From: an uncultured Clostridia bacterium
Lineage (GTDB): Bacteria > Bacillota_A > Clostridia > Christensenellales > Aristaeellaceae
Direction of reading: 5' to 3'
Assembly (NCBI GenBank): GCA_946613955.1
Contig: CAMOGC010000055.1
Span: 1-9,436, forward strand
DNA length: 9,436 nt
Below are positions 1-6,368 of the stretch, piece by piece. The position numbers and the translations under genes were made by a program. The notes under the pieces were generated by a model that saw only the letters and a program-made list of their open reading frames with translations, was not told the origin of the DNA and ran no database searches. Position 1 is the stretch's first letter. Each line of letters starts with the position of its first letter.

Positions 1-2208
1 TATCCGGACGGCTCGGTAGAGCGGAAGGCGGCCATACCCGCCATCGCCAAAACCCTGATGAGCCAGACGAAGAACTACCGGCTGGATTTCCGGAAAACCC
101 TGGTCAAGACCTATATCCCCCGGGAGTGCAAATTCCGCACGGATCTGCATACCCACATGAACGCCAACCTGGACCCGGACATCCTGATCGCCCTGGGAAT
201 CCATCATCAGGTCCGGTATCCGCTGTATTATATCCGGAAGCTGGACCTCCGGCTGAACCCGGAGCAGCAGGCCCGGATGGCCCGGCGGCGGAAGGAAACG
301 GCGGAAAGGCTTGCCGATTCGCCGCTGAAGGGGAAGTATCTGGACCGGAAGATCAACGATAACACGTTTCTGAATTTCGCCGATCTGATTCTGAACAATC
401 TGGAAAACGCCGCGTGGAATATCCCCCGGATCCGGGCGTCCCTGGCGGTCATGAAGGACGGGCAGGCGGTATTTACCAACCTGGAGAAGGTCTATCTCTA
501 TCGGTATGTATTCACGAAGGGAATTCCGGCGGAGGACCGGATTCCGCTGCGCAACATCGGGCGGGTGCCGGACCGGGAGATCGAGTCCGCCCTGTTCCGG
601 ATGGAGCTGGACCGGGAGGATCCTGCCTACGCGCGGTTCAACCTCCTGCAGGATAAGCTGCTGTGGGTGGCCCGGGGAGCCCGGAGCCACGGCATCGACT
701 ATATGGAAATATCGGATACCACCCTGGTCAAGCCCGGCGGGGCGGCGGCCATGCTCAGCGACATCCATCAGGCGATGCCGGCCATCTACCGGGAAACCGG
801 GGTCCGGATCCGCTTTCTGGCGGCGCTGCGGCGAATCCCGCTGACGATCGTGCGGGATCAGATCGCCGCGCAGGAGGATCTGAACAACCAGATCCGCACG
901 CTGCGGGCGGTGGCGCCGGATCCGTACGTGGCCGGAAGCGACATTATCGGCGAGGAGATCAACGACATCCGGGATCTGAAGCCCGCGCTGCGGGAAATTG
1001 TCCGGATCGCAGGAGAGACGCCCGGCTTCGTCGTCCGGATCCACGCGGGGGAGAACGATTCCCTGCGGGACAATGTATACAACAGCCTGCTGTGCGTCCG
1101 GGAGGCGCTGACGCCCGGGCAGGCCATGCCGCCGATCCGCATCGGTCATGGACTGTATACGGCGGATCTTTCCTCCCGGAAGGGGCGGACGCTGATCCGG
1201 GAGCTGAAGGAGGACGGGGCGGTGCTGGAATTCCAGCTGACCAGCAACGTCCGGCTGAACAACCTTTCCTCCCTGCGGCGGCATCCGCTGAAGCAGTATC
1301 TGAAGGAAGGCATCCCCTGCGTTCAGGGAACCGACGGCGGCGCCCTGTACGGGACGGATTCCATCGACGAGCAGCTGGCCCTGGAACGCCTTCTGGAGGT
1401 CAGTCCGGAGGAGATGGGCGCCATGCGGGCGGCGGAGGAGCGGGTCCGGCAGGAAGGGGAGCGGGTCTTCGCGGAAAAAACCGAGGCCTGGCGGCGCCTG
1501 GCGGGCTCGTCGGATCCGGAGCATTTCTATCTGCGCCGCATCGAGACGGAAACGACCGACGTGGACCGGCCGCTCGGTGGGCCGAAGCGGCTGGAGAGCG
1601 ACGAATGCCTGAAGGACCGGATCCGGGAGCTGCCGGAGGGGAAAATACCGGTCGTGGTGCTGGGCGGCAGCTTCAACAGCGACCGGCATGTGACCCGGGT
1701 ACAGGAAGGGCTGCGGGAGACGCTGCGGCGGATTACGGCGGAGGCGGATCCGGAGGAGGTCTTCTTTGTGATCGGCCATCGGATGACCGCCTATGAGCGG
1801 GAGCTGGCGGAGATGTGCGCAGGCCGGTTTGAAGTGTACGCCTTCGTGCCCACGGCGGTGACCGCCTCGGAAGCCCGGAGGCTGCGGGAAAGCGGCGTAT
1901 TCATCCGCATTTCCATCGAGCCGGTGGGCATGGGGGTTTATAAAAGCATCGCCTACGAGATTTTCAAAAGAAGACCCTCGGTGGTGCTGGCGCTGGACGG
2001 GAATTCCGCCGGGGCCAACACGGTTCAGGAAGCCCGGAACGGCAGAAAAAAAGCCCGGATCTTTATCAATCGCCGGGCCCACGCGCTGGCCGCCAAGGCC
2101 GGCACGCTGCAGGGATATGTGAGGCCTCTGGAGGGGGCGGAAGACGCCGAGGCCGTTTTGCGGGCCATCCGGGAGGTCAGGGAAGCGGCGCCCCGGCCAG
2201 GCTCATGA
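1..2208 (+). CDS. Adenosine-deaminase-family metalloenzyme fused to a C-terminal nucleotide-binding-like domain (5' partial)
   Basis: The reading frame is open from base 1, and the first ATG (58) has no ribosome binding site, so the true start is probably left of the window; residues are numbered from that ATG. The N-terminal ~480 residues carry the adenosine/AMP deaminase metal-site motifs in order: His31-Thr-His33, His329-Ala-Gly-Glu332 (Glu is the catalytic acid/base in the family), Gly-His364-Gly, and Asp426 in Gly-Thr-Asp-Gly-Gly. The usual second Asp of the family's Asp-Asp pair is Gly here. The ~295 residues between the first two motifs exceed the spacing in ordinary adenosine deaminases. 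Residues ~530-705 form a second alpha/beta domain starting with a beta strand and Gly-Gly-Ser-Phe-Asn-Ser (from 532), with Ile-Gly-His (572) and Leu-Asp-Gly-Asn-Ser (from 646). This suggests a Rossmann-type, perhaps SLOG/LOG-like, nucleotide-binding fold, but I do not recognise the family securely. Hydrolytic deamination of a purine nucleoside or nucleotide is likely; the substrate is unknown. The protein is cytoplasmic, with no signal peptide or membrane segment visible. Confidence 0.8.
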   Translation, partial: YPDGSVERKAAIPAIAKTLMSQTKNYRLDFRKTLVKTYIPRECKFRTDLHTHMNANLDPDILIALGIHHQVRYPLYYIRKLDLRLNPEQQARMARRRKETAERLADSPLKGKYLDRKINDNTFLNFADLILNNLENAAWNIPRIRASLAVMKDGQAVFTNLEKVYLYRYVFTKGIPAEDRIPLRNIGRVPDREIESALFRMELDREDPAYARFNLLQDKLLWVARGARSHGIDYMEISDTTLVKPGGAAAMLSDIHQAMPAIYRETGVRIRFLAALRRIPLTIVRDQIAAQEDLNNQIRTLRAVAPDPYVAGSDIIGEEINDIRDLKPALREIVRIAGETPGFVVRIHAGENDSLRDNVYNSLLCVREALTPGQAMPPIRIGHGLYTADLSSRKGRTLIRELKEDGAVLEFQLTSNVRLNNLSSLRRHPLKQYLKEGIPCVQGTDGGALYGTDSIDEQLALERLLEVSPEEMGAMRAAEERVRQEGERVFAEKTEAWRRLAGSSDPEHFYLRRIETETTDVDRPLGGPKRLESDECLKDRIRELPEGKIPVVVLGGSFNSDRHVTRVQEGLRETLRRITAEADPEEVFFVIGHRMTAYERELAEMCAGRFEVYAFVPTAVTASEARRLRESGVFIRISIEPVGMGVYKSIAYEIFKRRPSVVLALDGNSAGANTVQEARNGRKKARIFINRRAHALAAKAGTLQGYVRPLEGAEDAEAVLRAIREVREAAPRPGS
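2046..2078 (-). terminator. Candidate intrinsic terminator of the minus-strand operon, inside the deaminase gene
   Basis: Read on the minus strand, GCCCGG (2078-2073), a 14-nt loop and CCGGGC (2058-2053) are followed by seven T (2052-2046). It lies about 100 bases past the stop codon of the minus-strand NusG-II gene, where a terminator is expected. The long loop and 6-bp stem make it moderate in strength. The same bases encode residues of the deaminase-family C-terminal domain, so chance composition cannot be excluded. Confidence 0.45.
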
Positions 2209-2659
2209 ATTCCTCCGGGGAGAAAAGCTGCACCGTAACCTGGTTGGGCAGGCAGATGATCATATTGGAAAGGATCCGATCCTGCCGGTTTTGCAGGGTT
2301 ACCGTGCCCTGGCCGATACAGTCGTGATTGTCGCAGGTGGCCGATTCCATACAGACGCCCTCCGGGGTCAGATGCAGCACGTTTTCCGTCTGCCTTCCAT
2401 CGGGCAGAATCTGGCGAAGGGGGAAGACCAGATCCCCTTCCGCCGGGAGGGGCAGCCAGCCGGAGCCGGTCGGGGAAGATATATACACATAACCTGGAAC
2501 GGGAGCGGCTTCTGTTTCAGCGGACAGGACATCGGCCGTTGGCGTCTTTTCCGGCGATTGGGCGGAATCCGGATTTTCCGCGGAAACGGGAACGGCCAGA
2601 AGCATCAGCGCCATCAGTAACGAAGCTGTTTTCAGCATTGGAACGCATTTCTTTTTCAT
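2177..2659 (-). CDS. Exported NusG-domain-II (EetA-like) protein
   Basis: This 160-aa protein has a Lys-rich start, a hydrophobic core at residues 11-25 and a likely signal peptidase I site after Val-Ser-Ala (27). A Pro/Ser/Thr/Glu-rich linker (28-56) follows, then a small beta-rich domain (57-150). That domain matches the NusG domain II family seen in Firmicutes exported proteins: Cys109-x4-Cys114 followed by the Cys136-Leu-Pro-Asn motif and a Val-rich strand. It is not the transcription factor NusG. The family member EetA belongs to flavin-based extracellular electron transfer loci; its biochemical role is unsettled, and calling this one EetA-like rests on domain and neighbourhood. It is the second gene of a minus-strand operon, 31 bases after the Gx-transporter gene, with AAAGGA upstream of its ATG. 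Its last 32 bases overlap the end of the convergent deaminase gene. A paralogue lies at 6451-6846; this copy has a longer linker and an extra cysteine (Cys103). Confidence 0.82.
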   Translation of the reverse strand: MKKKCVPMLKTASLLMALMLLAVPVSAENPDSAQSPEKTPTADVLSAETEAAPVPGYVYISSPTGSGWLPLPAEGDLVFPLRQILPDGRQTENVLHLTPEGVCMESATCDNHDCIGQGTVTLQNRQDRILSNMIICLPNQVTVQLFSPEEFMSLAGAPLP

Positions 2660-2690
2660 CGCTTTTTCCTTTCATGGCCGGGAGCCTTTT

Positions 2691-3386
2691 TCATGCCGCC
2701 TCGGGCGGCTTTTTTGGCGCTTCCCTCAGCACCCGGAGCACCTGGCGGGCCACGATCCCCGTGAGGCATCCGACGGCGGCGCCGAGGCCCGAGAGCACCG
2801 GCAGATATACCGTAAGCAGCAGCGGGGTTTTCAGCACCAGGGCGGCGGCGGCCACCTGGCCCACGTTATGGGCTACGGCGCCGGCCAGGGAGACCGCCAG
2901 GACGCCGAGCTCCGGCTTTTTTCGAAGCAGAAAGAAGAGACCCAGAGCGGCCAGCAGGGCGGCGAAAATCAGCAGCGTCACCGTCAGCATCTGGCCCCGG
3001 GGCGCGGGATTCCTGGCCAGGAGGAGCACCTCGCTGAGCAGGGCACAGGCGGCGGCACACAGGGCGGCGATCCGGGGATTTTTCTTCGCCCCCAGCATGA
3101 CCGCCAGGCTCAGGACGCCGCCGGAAAAGCTATAGAGCATGGCGGACAGGGAACCGAAGAGAAACCCGGACAGGATGACCTTCGTCAGCATCAGCAGGAC
3201 GGCGGCTTTTCCGTCCATCCGGTAGACCGCGAAGAGAAGCACCGTGTTGGCCAGCCCCAGCTTGAGGCCGGGAACCGATCCGGAGAGAAGCGCCGACAGC
3301 GGCACGGCCCGGTCGATCAGCCCCAATACAAGGGCGAGGGCCGTCAGCAGGCCGAATTCCGCGATCCGGCGGGTTCGATTGTTCAA
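2691..3386 (-). CDS. Gx transporter family / heptaprenyl diphosphate synthase component I-like (EetB-like) membrane protein, long form
   Basis: This 231-aa protein is almost entirely hydrophobic, with six or more membrane segments. It shares with the 171-aa protein at 6857-7372 the family landmarks: an N-terminal Gly-Leu-Leu-Thr-Ala-Leu-Ala helix, Pro-Gly-Leu-Lys-Leu-Gly-Leu-Ala-Asn-Thr-Val (39-49), Ser-Gly-Gly (88-90) and Ala-His-Asn-Val-Gly-Gln (172-177). These define the family annotated as Gx transporters or heptaprenyl diphosphate synthase component I, which resembles ECF-type substrate-binding subunits. Compared with the paralogue it carries about 54 extra residues (103-156) with two additional hydrophobic stretches. 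Translation starts at TTG (3386-3384): GAAGGAGG sits 8 bases upstream and no ATG lies nearby. It is the first gene of the minus operon, under the promoter at 3411-3439, and precedes the NusG-II gene. A role in electron transfer or quinone/flavin handling is inferred from context only. Confidence 0.82.
   Translation of the reverse strand: MNNRTRRIAEFGLLTALALVLGLIDRAVPLSALLSGSVPGLKLGLANTVLLFAVYRMDGKAAVLLMLTKVILSGFLFGSLSAMLYSFSGGVLSLAVMLGAKKNPRIAALCAAACALLSEVLLLARNPAPRGQMLTVTLLIFAALLAALGLFFLLRKKPELGVLAVSLAGAVAHNVGQVAAAALVLKTPLLLTVYLPVLSGLGAAVGCLTGIVARQVLRVLREAPKKPPEAA
2695..2715 (+). terminator. Candidate plus-strand intrinsic terminator inside the 3' end of the minus-strand transporter gene
   Basis: GCCGCC, a TCG loop and GGCGGC (2695-2709) are followed by six T (2710-2715). 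It is oriented to stop plus-strand transcripts reading through from the deaminase gene, which has no obvious terminator nearer its stop at 2208. If used, that mRNA would carry a ~490-base 3' tail antisense to the whole NusG-II gene. It also encodes the Pro-Pro-Glu-Ala-Ala tail of the transporter. Confidence 0.5.
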
Positions 3387-3394
3387 GGCGTCCG

Positions 3395-3402
3395 CCTCCT
3401 TC
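3395..3402 (-). promoter_or_regulatory. Ribosome binding site that fixes the TTG start
   Basis: Minus-strand GAAGGAGG ends 8 bases before the TTG at 3386. It is a near-perfect anti-16S match and the reason for accepting the non-ATG start. Given the predicted transcription start near 3404, the leader would be only about 18 bases long. Confidence 0.75.
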
Positions 3403-3410
3403 TATCCGTC

Positions 3411-3439
3411 ATTATAATCGGATCGGGCGGGAGAATCAA
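3411..3439 (-). promoter_or_regulatory. Housekeeping-type promoter for the minus-strand Gx/NusG-II operon
   Basis: On the minus strand, TTGATT (3439-3434), a 17-base spacer and a perfect TATAAT (3416-3411) match a sigma-70/sigma-A promoter. Transcription would begin near 3404, just before the ribosome binding site. Confidence 0.75.
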
Positions 3440-3589
3440 GCGGAGACGCCGCGGCGGGATGGATTCGGTTCGCTCCGGCCACAATACGCGGGAAGGAACG
3501 CCGCGATCAAAAAAAGGCGGAGGATGGCCGAGCCTTCCGCGGGAAGCGCCCCGGAAGACGGAGGAAACTGTTTTGCGGGCCGGAGAGGC
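3440..3589. other. Spacer between divergent promoters with repeated motifs
   Basis: No credible gene is seen in this part of the 297-base divergent intergenic region (3387-3683). It contains the palindrome CGCCGCGGCG (3447-3456), which begins 7 bases beyond the minus-strand -35 box. A 9-base direct repeat CGCGGGAAG occurs at 3487-3495 and 3538-3546; the second copy is part of the inverted repeat CTTCC-GCG-GGAAG (3534-3546). These are candidate operator elements, but such short GC-rich words can arise by chance in this composition. Confidence 0.35.
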
Positions 3590-3618
3590 TTGACGCAGAA
3601 GACTTAATTTGTTAAAAT
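3590..3618 (+). promoter_or_regulatory. Housekeeping-type promoter for the flavoprotein reductase gene
   Basis: TTGACG (3590-3595), a 17-base spacer and TAAAAT (3613-3618) make a strong sigma-70/sigma-A match. Transcription would start near 3625, giving a leader of about 59 bases. The leader ends with a long purine-rich ribosome binding site (3667-3678) before ATG 3684. Confidence 0.8.
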
Positions 3619-3627
3619 CGTGTTAGA

Positions 3628-3647
3628 TCAGGGCGACGGTTCCCTGA
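3628..3647 (+). other. Small stem-loop at the very 5' end of the reductase mRNA
   Basis: TCAGGG (3628-3633) pairs with CCCTGA (3642-3647) around an 8-base loop, beginning a few bases after the predicted transcription start. It has no T tract. A 5'-protective hairpin would fit a highly expressed message, but this is an inference. Confidence 0.35.
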
Positions 3648-3683
3648 ATAACACCTATAGACCTACGGAGAGGGAGGGATTCC

Positions 3684-6194
3684 ATGAAAAGGATTGTTTC
3701 TCTGGTGCTCTGCCTGTGCATGGCGATGGGCCTCGTTTCCTTCGCCCAGGCGGATGTGACCGCCGGAACCTATACCGGGACCGGCAAGGGCTACAGCGAG
3801 ACCGACGTGGTTACGGTCACCGTGACGGTGGACGCGGAAGGAAAGATTACCGAAGCGAAGATCGAGGGCGCGGGGGAGGTGCCCTTCGGCCAGCAGAACT
3901 TCGCCACCTATGAGGCCGCGCTGATCGGCCGCACGGACGGGGACATCGACGCCGTGGCCAGCGCGACCATGACCCGGGACGGTGTCAAGGAAGCGGTGAA
4001 CAAGGCCCTGGCGGAAGCCCGGGGCGAGGCGGCCGCGCCCGCGGCGGAGGGCTACACCTTTACGCCCGGCGAATATACCGCCACGGCGGACGGATACAAC
4101 GGCCCGCTGGCGGTCAAGGTCACCTATTCCGAAAGCAAAATCGAAAAGATCGAAATCGTCTCCAGCGTGGAAACCGAGCACGTGGGCGACGTGGCCTTCG
4201 ACATCATGATTCCCGAGATGATCGAAGCCAACGGCTCCGGCGTGGACGGGGTGTCCGGCGCGACCTTCTCGACCCGGGCCCTGCGCTCCGCGGTCAACGC
4301 CACCGCGGAGCACGCGGGATGCACCAACCTGGAAGCCTTCAAGGCCGCCAAGGTGGAGCACAAGGCGGGCGAAAAGATGGAGCTGGACTATGACGTGGTC
4401 ATCGTCGGCGCCGGCGGCGCGGGCGTGGCGGCGGCGGCCCAGGCGGCCCAGGAGGGCTATACGGTTCTGATCATCGAAAAGAACGCGGAGATCGGCGGCA
4501 ACACCCTGGTTTCCGGCGGCCAGTATCAGAGCGTGATGCCCTATCTGGTCTGGGATCCGGAAAACCCGGACGCGGAGACCGGCGTCTATGCCCACAACGG
4601 GGAGACCTATCCGAAGGTCAAGTCCGTTCAGGGCTGCATCGCGGAGCTGAAGATGATCCTGAACTGGTCCGAGGAGCCCTTTGACGAGGAGTTCTACAAG
4701 ACCAACGAGTTTGTCGCGGGGGACGCGGCCGAGCTGAGCAAGCACGGCGTGCATCCGGAATACCTGCCGATCCTGAAGGAACTGAAGGCGGAAATCCAGG
4801 CGTATCTGGACTGGGCGCAGCCGAAGCTGGACGCCGGCGTCGCCGAGAACCAGCTGCCCCTGTTCTCGACGCTGAACCTGCATATTTTCCAGACCTATTA
4901 CGGCGGCCTGCGCCAGAGCGCGGACAAGAGCTCCTGGATTTACGGCGACGTGGATCTGGTCAGCCAGTTCGTGCGCGGCGGCCAGGGCCTGAAGGAGTGG
5001 CTGGAGGATCAGGGCGCCACCTTCAAGGAAGACAGCCAGCCCACCCTGATCGGCGCGCTGTGGTATCGTGAAAACGAGTTCATCGGCTCCACGATCGACC
5101 TGGACGGCGACGGAAATCCGGAAATGGGCCGCTGGGGCTCCTACTTCGCGGCGCCGATCAACACCGTGAAGACCGCCAACGAAAAGAACCGGATCCTGCT
5201 GCGGACCACCGCGAAGGAGCTGATCGTCGAGGACGGCCGGGTGACCGGCGTCAAGGCCGAAATGTATGACGGGACCGAGGTGACCGCGAAGGCCTCCAAG
5301 GGCGTCGTGCTGGCCACGGGCGGATACGCCGCCAACATCAATATGGTGCTGGACAACAACGTTTACTGGTCCACCGAATATCTCTCCACCTCCACCAAGA
5401 CCACCAACCGCTCCTCCCTGCAGGGCGACGGCATTGTCATGGCGGAAGCCGCGGGCGCGGATACCACCGGCCTGGGCTTTACCCAGCTGATGCCCATCTC
5501 CTGGGTCGATAACGGCAACCTGGCCTTCGGCGGCGGCAACTACGCCTGCTGGATCAACCCCATCACCGGCCACCGCTTCGTGGACGAGGGCTCCGAGCGC
5601 GACGTGCTGAGCCTGGCGGAATTCCGCAACGGCATGGAGGTTAACGGAACCAAGGGCGTGTTCCTGGAGTTCTACAACAAGGAACAGATGATGCCCGCGC
5701 CCATGCAGCTGGCCGAGGGCGACTATCCCGGCCGGTACTATCGCCGGACGATCAAGGAGCTGCCCGAGCTGTTCAAGGAGCTGGGCGTCCAGGCTGATCC
5801 CGACACCGTGATCGCCACCATCCGGGCCTACGATATGGCCGTGATGGGCCAGGGCGAGTATCCGGACGTGGGCAAGGCCATCGCCTCCCGGACCGTGGGC
5901 AATGTCGAAATGAACGCGGACGGCAGCTACAACGTGGAAAGCTATGACCTGGACAACGCCGTGCTGACCATCCGGCTGATGGCGCCTTCCACCCATCACA
6001 CCATGGGCGGCATCAAGGTTGACACCAGCCGCCATGTGCTGAACAAGGACGGCGCCGTGATCCCCGGCCTTTACGCGGCGGGCGAAGTCACCGGCGGCAT
6101 CCACGGCGGCAACCGGCTGGGCGGCAACGCCATCGTCGAAATCTTCGTTTCCGGACGGACGGCGGCGCAGGCCATCAAGGCGGACAATCCCTGA
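3684..6194 (+). CDS. Exported flavoprotein reductase: two FMN-binding domains plus FAD-dependent fumarate/urocanate-reductase-type domain
   Basis: The 836-aa product has a signal peptide (hydrophobic 4-20, cleavage probably after Ala-Gln-Ala23). An FMN-binding domain (~25-115) ends in Asp89-Ala-Val-Ala-Ser-Ala-Thr95, a degenerate flavinylation motif. A second (~120-210) has the canonical Asp188-Gly-Val-Ser-Gly-Ala-Thr194, whose Thr would receive FMN from ApbE. The FAD_binding_2 domain follows: Gly-Ala-Gly-Gly-Ala-Gly at 242-247 with Glu265 for the FAD ribose. By comparison with soluble fumarate reductases, Arg639 (in Glu-Arg-Asp), His771/His772 (in Thr-His-His-Thr-Met-Gly-Gly) and Arg811 (in Asn-Arg-Leu-Gly-Gly-Asn) are the catalytic and substrate residues. 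The fumarate-contacting His equivalent appears to be Met603. It probably reduces a C=C bond of an organic acid outside the cytoplasm as a respiratory acceptor; the substrate is not readable. No heme-binding motif is seen. It is monocistronic: promoter 3590-3618, terminator 6215-6243. Codon use is strongly biased to acc, ttc and aag, which suggests high expression. Confidence 0.9.
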   Translation: MKRIVSLVLCLCMAMGLVSFAQADVTAGTYTGTGKGYSETDVVTVTVTVDAEGKITEAKIEGAGEVPFGQQNFATYEAALIGRTDGDIDAVASATMTRDGVKEAVNKALAEARGEAAAPAAEGYTFTPGEYTATADGYNGPLAVKVTYSESKIEKIEIVSSVETEHVGDVAFDIMIPEMIEANGSGVDGVSGATFSTRALRSAVNATAEHAGCTNLEAFKAAKVEHKAGEKMELDYDVVIVGAGGAGVAAAAQAAQEGYTVLIIEKNAEIGGNTLVSGGQYQSVMPYLVWDPENPDAETGVYAHNGETYPKVKSVQGCIAELKMILNWSEEPFDEEFYKTNEFVAGDAAELSKHGVHPEYLPILKELKAEIQAYLDWAQPKLDAGVAENQLPLFSTLNLHIFQTYYGGLRQSADKSSWIYGDVDLVSQFVRGGQGLKEWLEDQGATFKEDSQPTLIGALWYRENEFIGSTIDLDGDGNPEMGRWGSYFAAPINTVKTANEKNRILLRTTAKELIVEDGRVTGVKAEMYDGTEVTAKASKGVVLATGGYAANINMVLDNNVYWSTEYLSTSTKTTNRSSLQGDGIVMAEAAGADTTGLGFTQLMPISWVDNGNLAFGGGNYACWINPITGHRFVDEGSERDVLSLAEFRNGMEVNGTKGVFLEFYNKEQMMPAPMQLAEGDYPGRYYRRTIKELPELFKELGVQADPDTVIATIRAYDMAVMGQGEYPDVGKAIASRTVGNVEMNADGSYNVESYDLDNAVLTIRLMAPSTHHTMGGIKVDTSRHVLNKDGAVIPGLYAAGEVTGGIHGGNRLGGNAIVEIFVSGRTAAQAIKADNP

Positions 6195-6214
6195 TTAAGT
6201 CATACCCATCACAG

Positions 6215-6243
6215 CGGCCGGGGCGAAAGCCCCGGCCGTTTTT
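6215..6243 (+). terminator. Strong intrinsic terminator after the reductase gene
   Basis: A perfect 10-bp GC-rich stem, CGGCCGGGGC (6215-6224) with GCCCCGGCCG (6229-6238), encloses a GAAA tetraloop and is followed by TTTTT. It lies 20 bases past the stop codon, so the reductase is likely transcribed separately from the downstream operon. Confidence 0.93.
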
Positions 6244-6368
6244 CCAAGCGCCGGGCATGGCGCAATTCCTGCGGATGAAAGTTCCGCGGCTTTTCTTCCC
6301 GGCGATCCTGCGGCCGATGGGGGAGTCGCATCGGGGGCGGGAGCCGTTTGTTAAGAATTTGCTTTTGG

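Noticed and set aside
663..1796. A 377-codon plus-strand frame inside the deaminase gene
   Set aside because: It is Gly/Ala/Arg/Pro-rich low-complexity translation in an alternative frame of a gene with clear metal-site motifs.
2177..2659. Transcription elongation factor NusG, suggested by the domain name
   Set aside because: There is no NGN or KOW domain; the protein has a signal peptide and the exported NusG-II cysteine pattern.
3524..3607. A 27-codon reading frame (ATG 3524, TAA 3605) in the divergent intergenic region, preceded by GGAGG
   Set aside because: GGAGG abuts the ATG, too close for normal initiation. The frame runs into the -35 region of the reductase promoter and no promoter precedes it.
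3684..3719. Lipoprotein signal in the reductase (Cys10 and Cys12 in the signal sequence)
   Set aside because: The cysteines sit too early in the hydrophobic core for a lipobox; Ala-Gln-Ala23 offers a normal signal peptidase I site.
3663..6104. An 813-codon open frame on the minus strand opposite the reductase
   Set aside because: Its translation is rich in His, Gly, Val and Arg with no domain logic, the typical antisense shadow of a GC-rich gene. The plus strand has a full promoter, ribosome binding site, signal peptide, conserved motifs and terminator.
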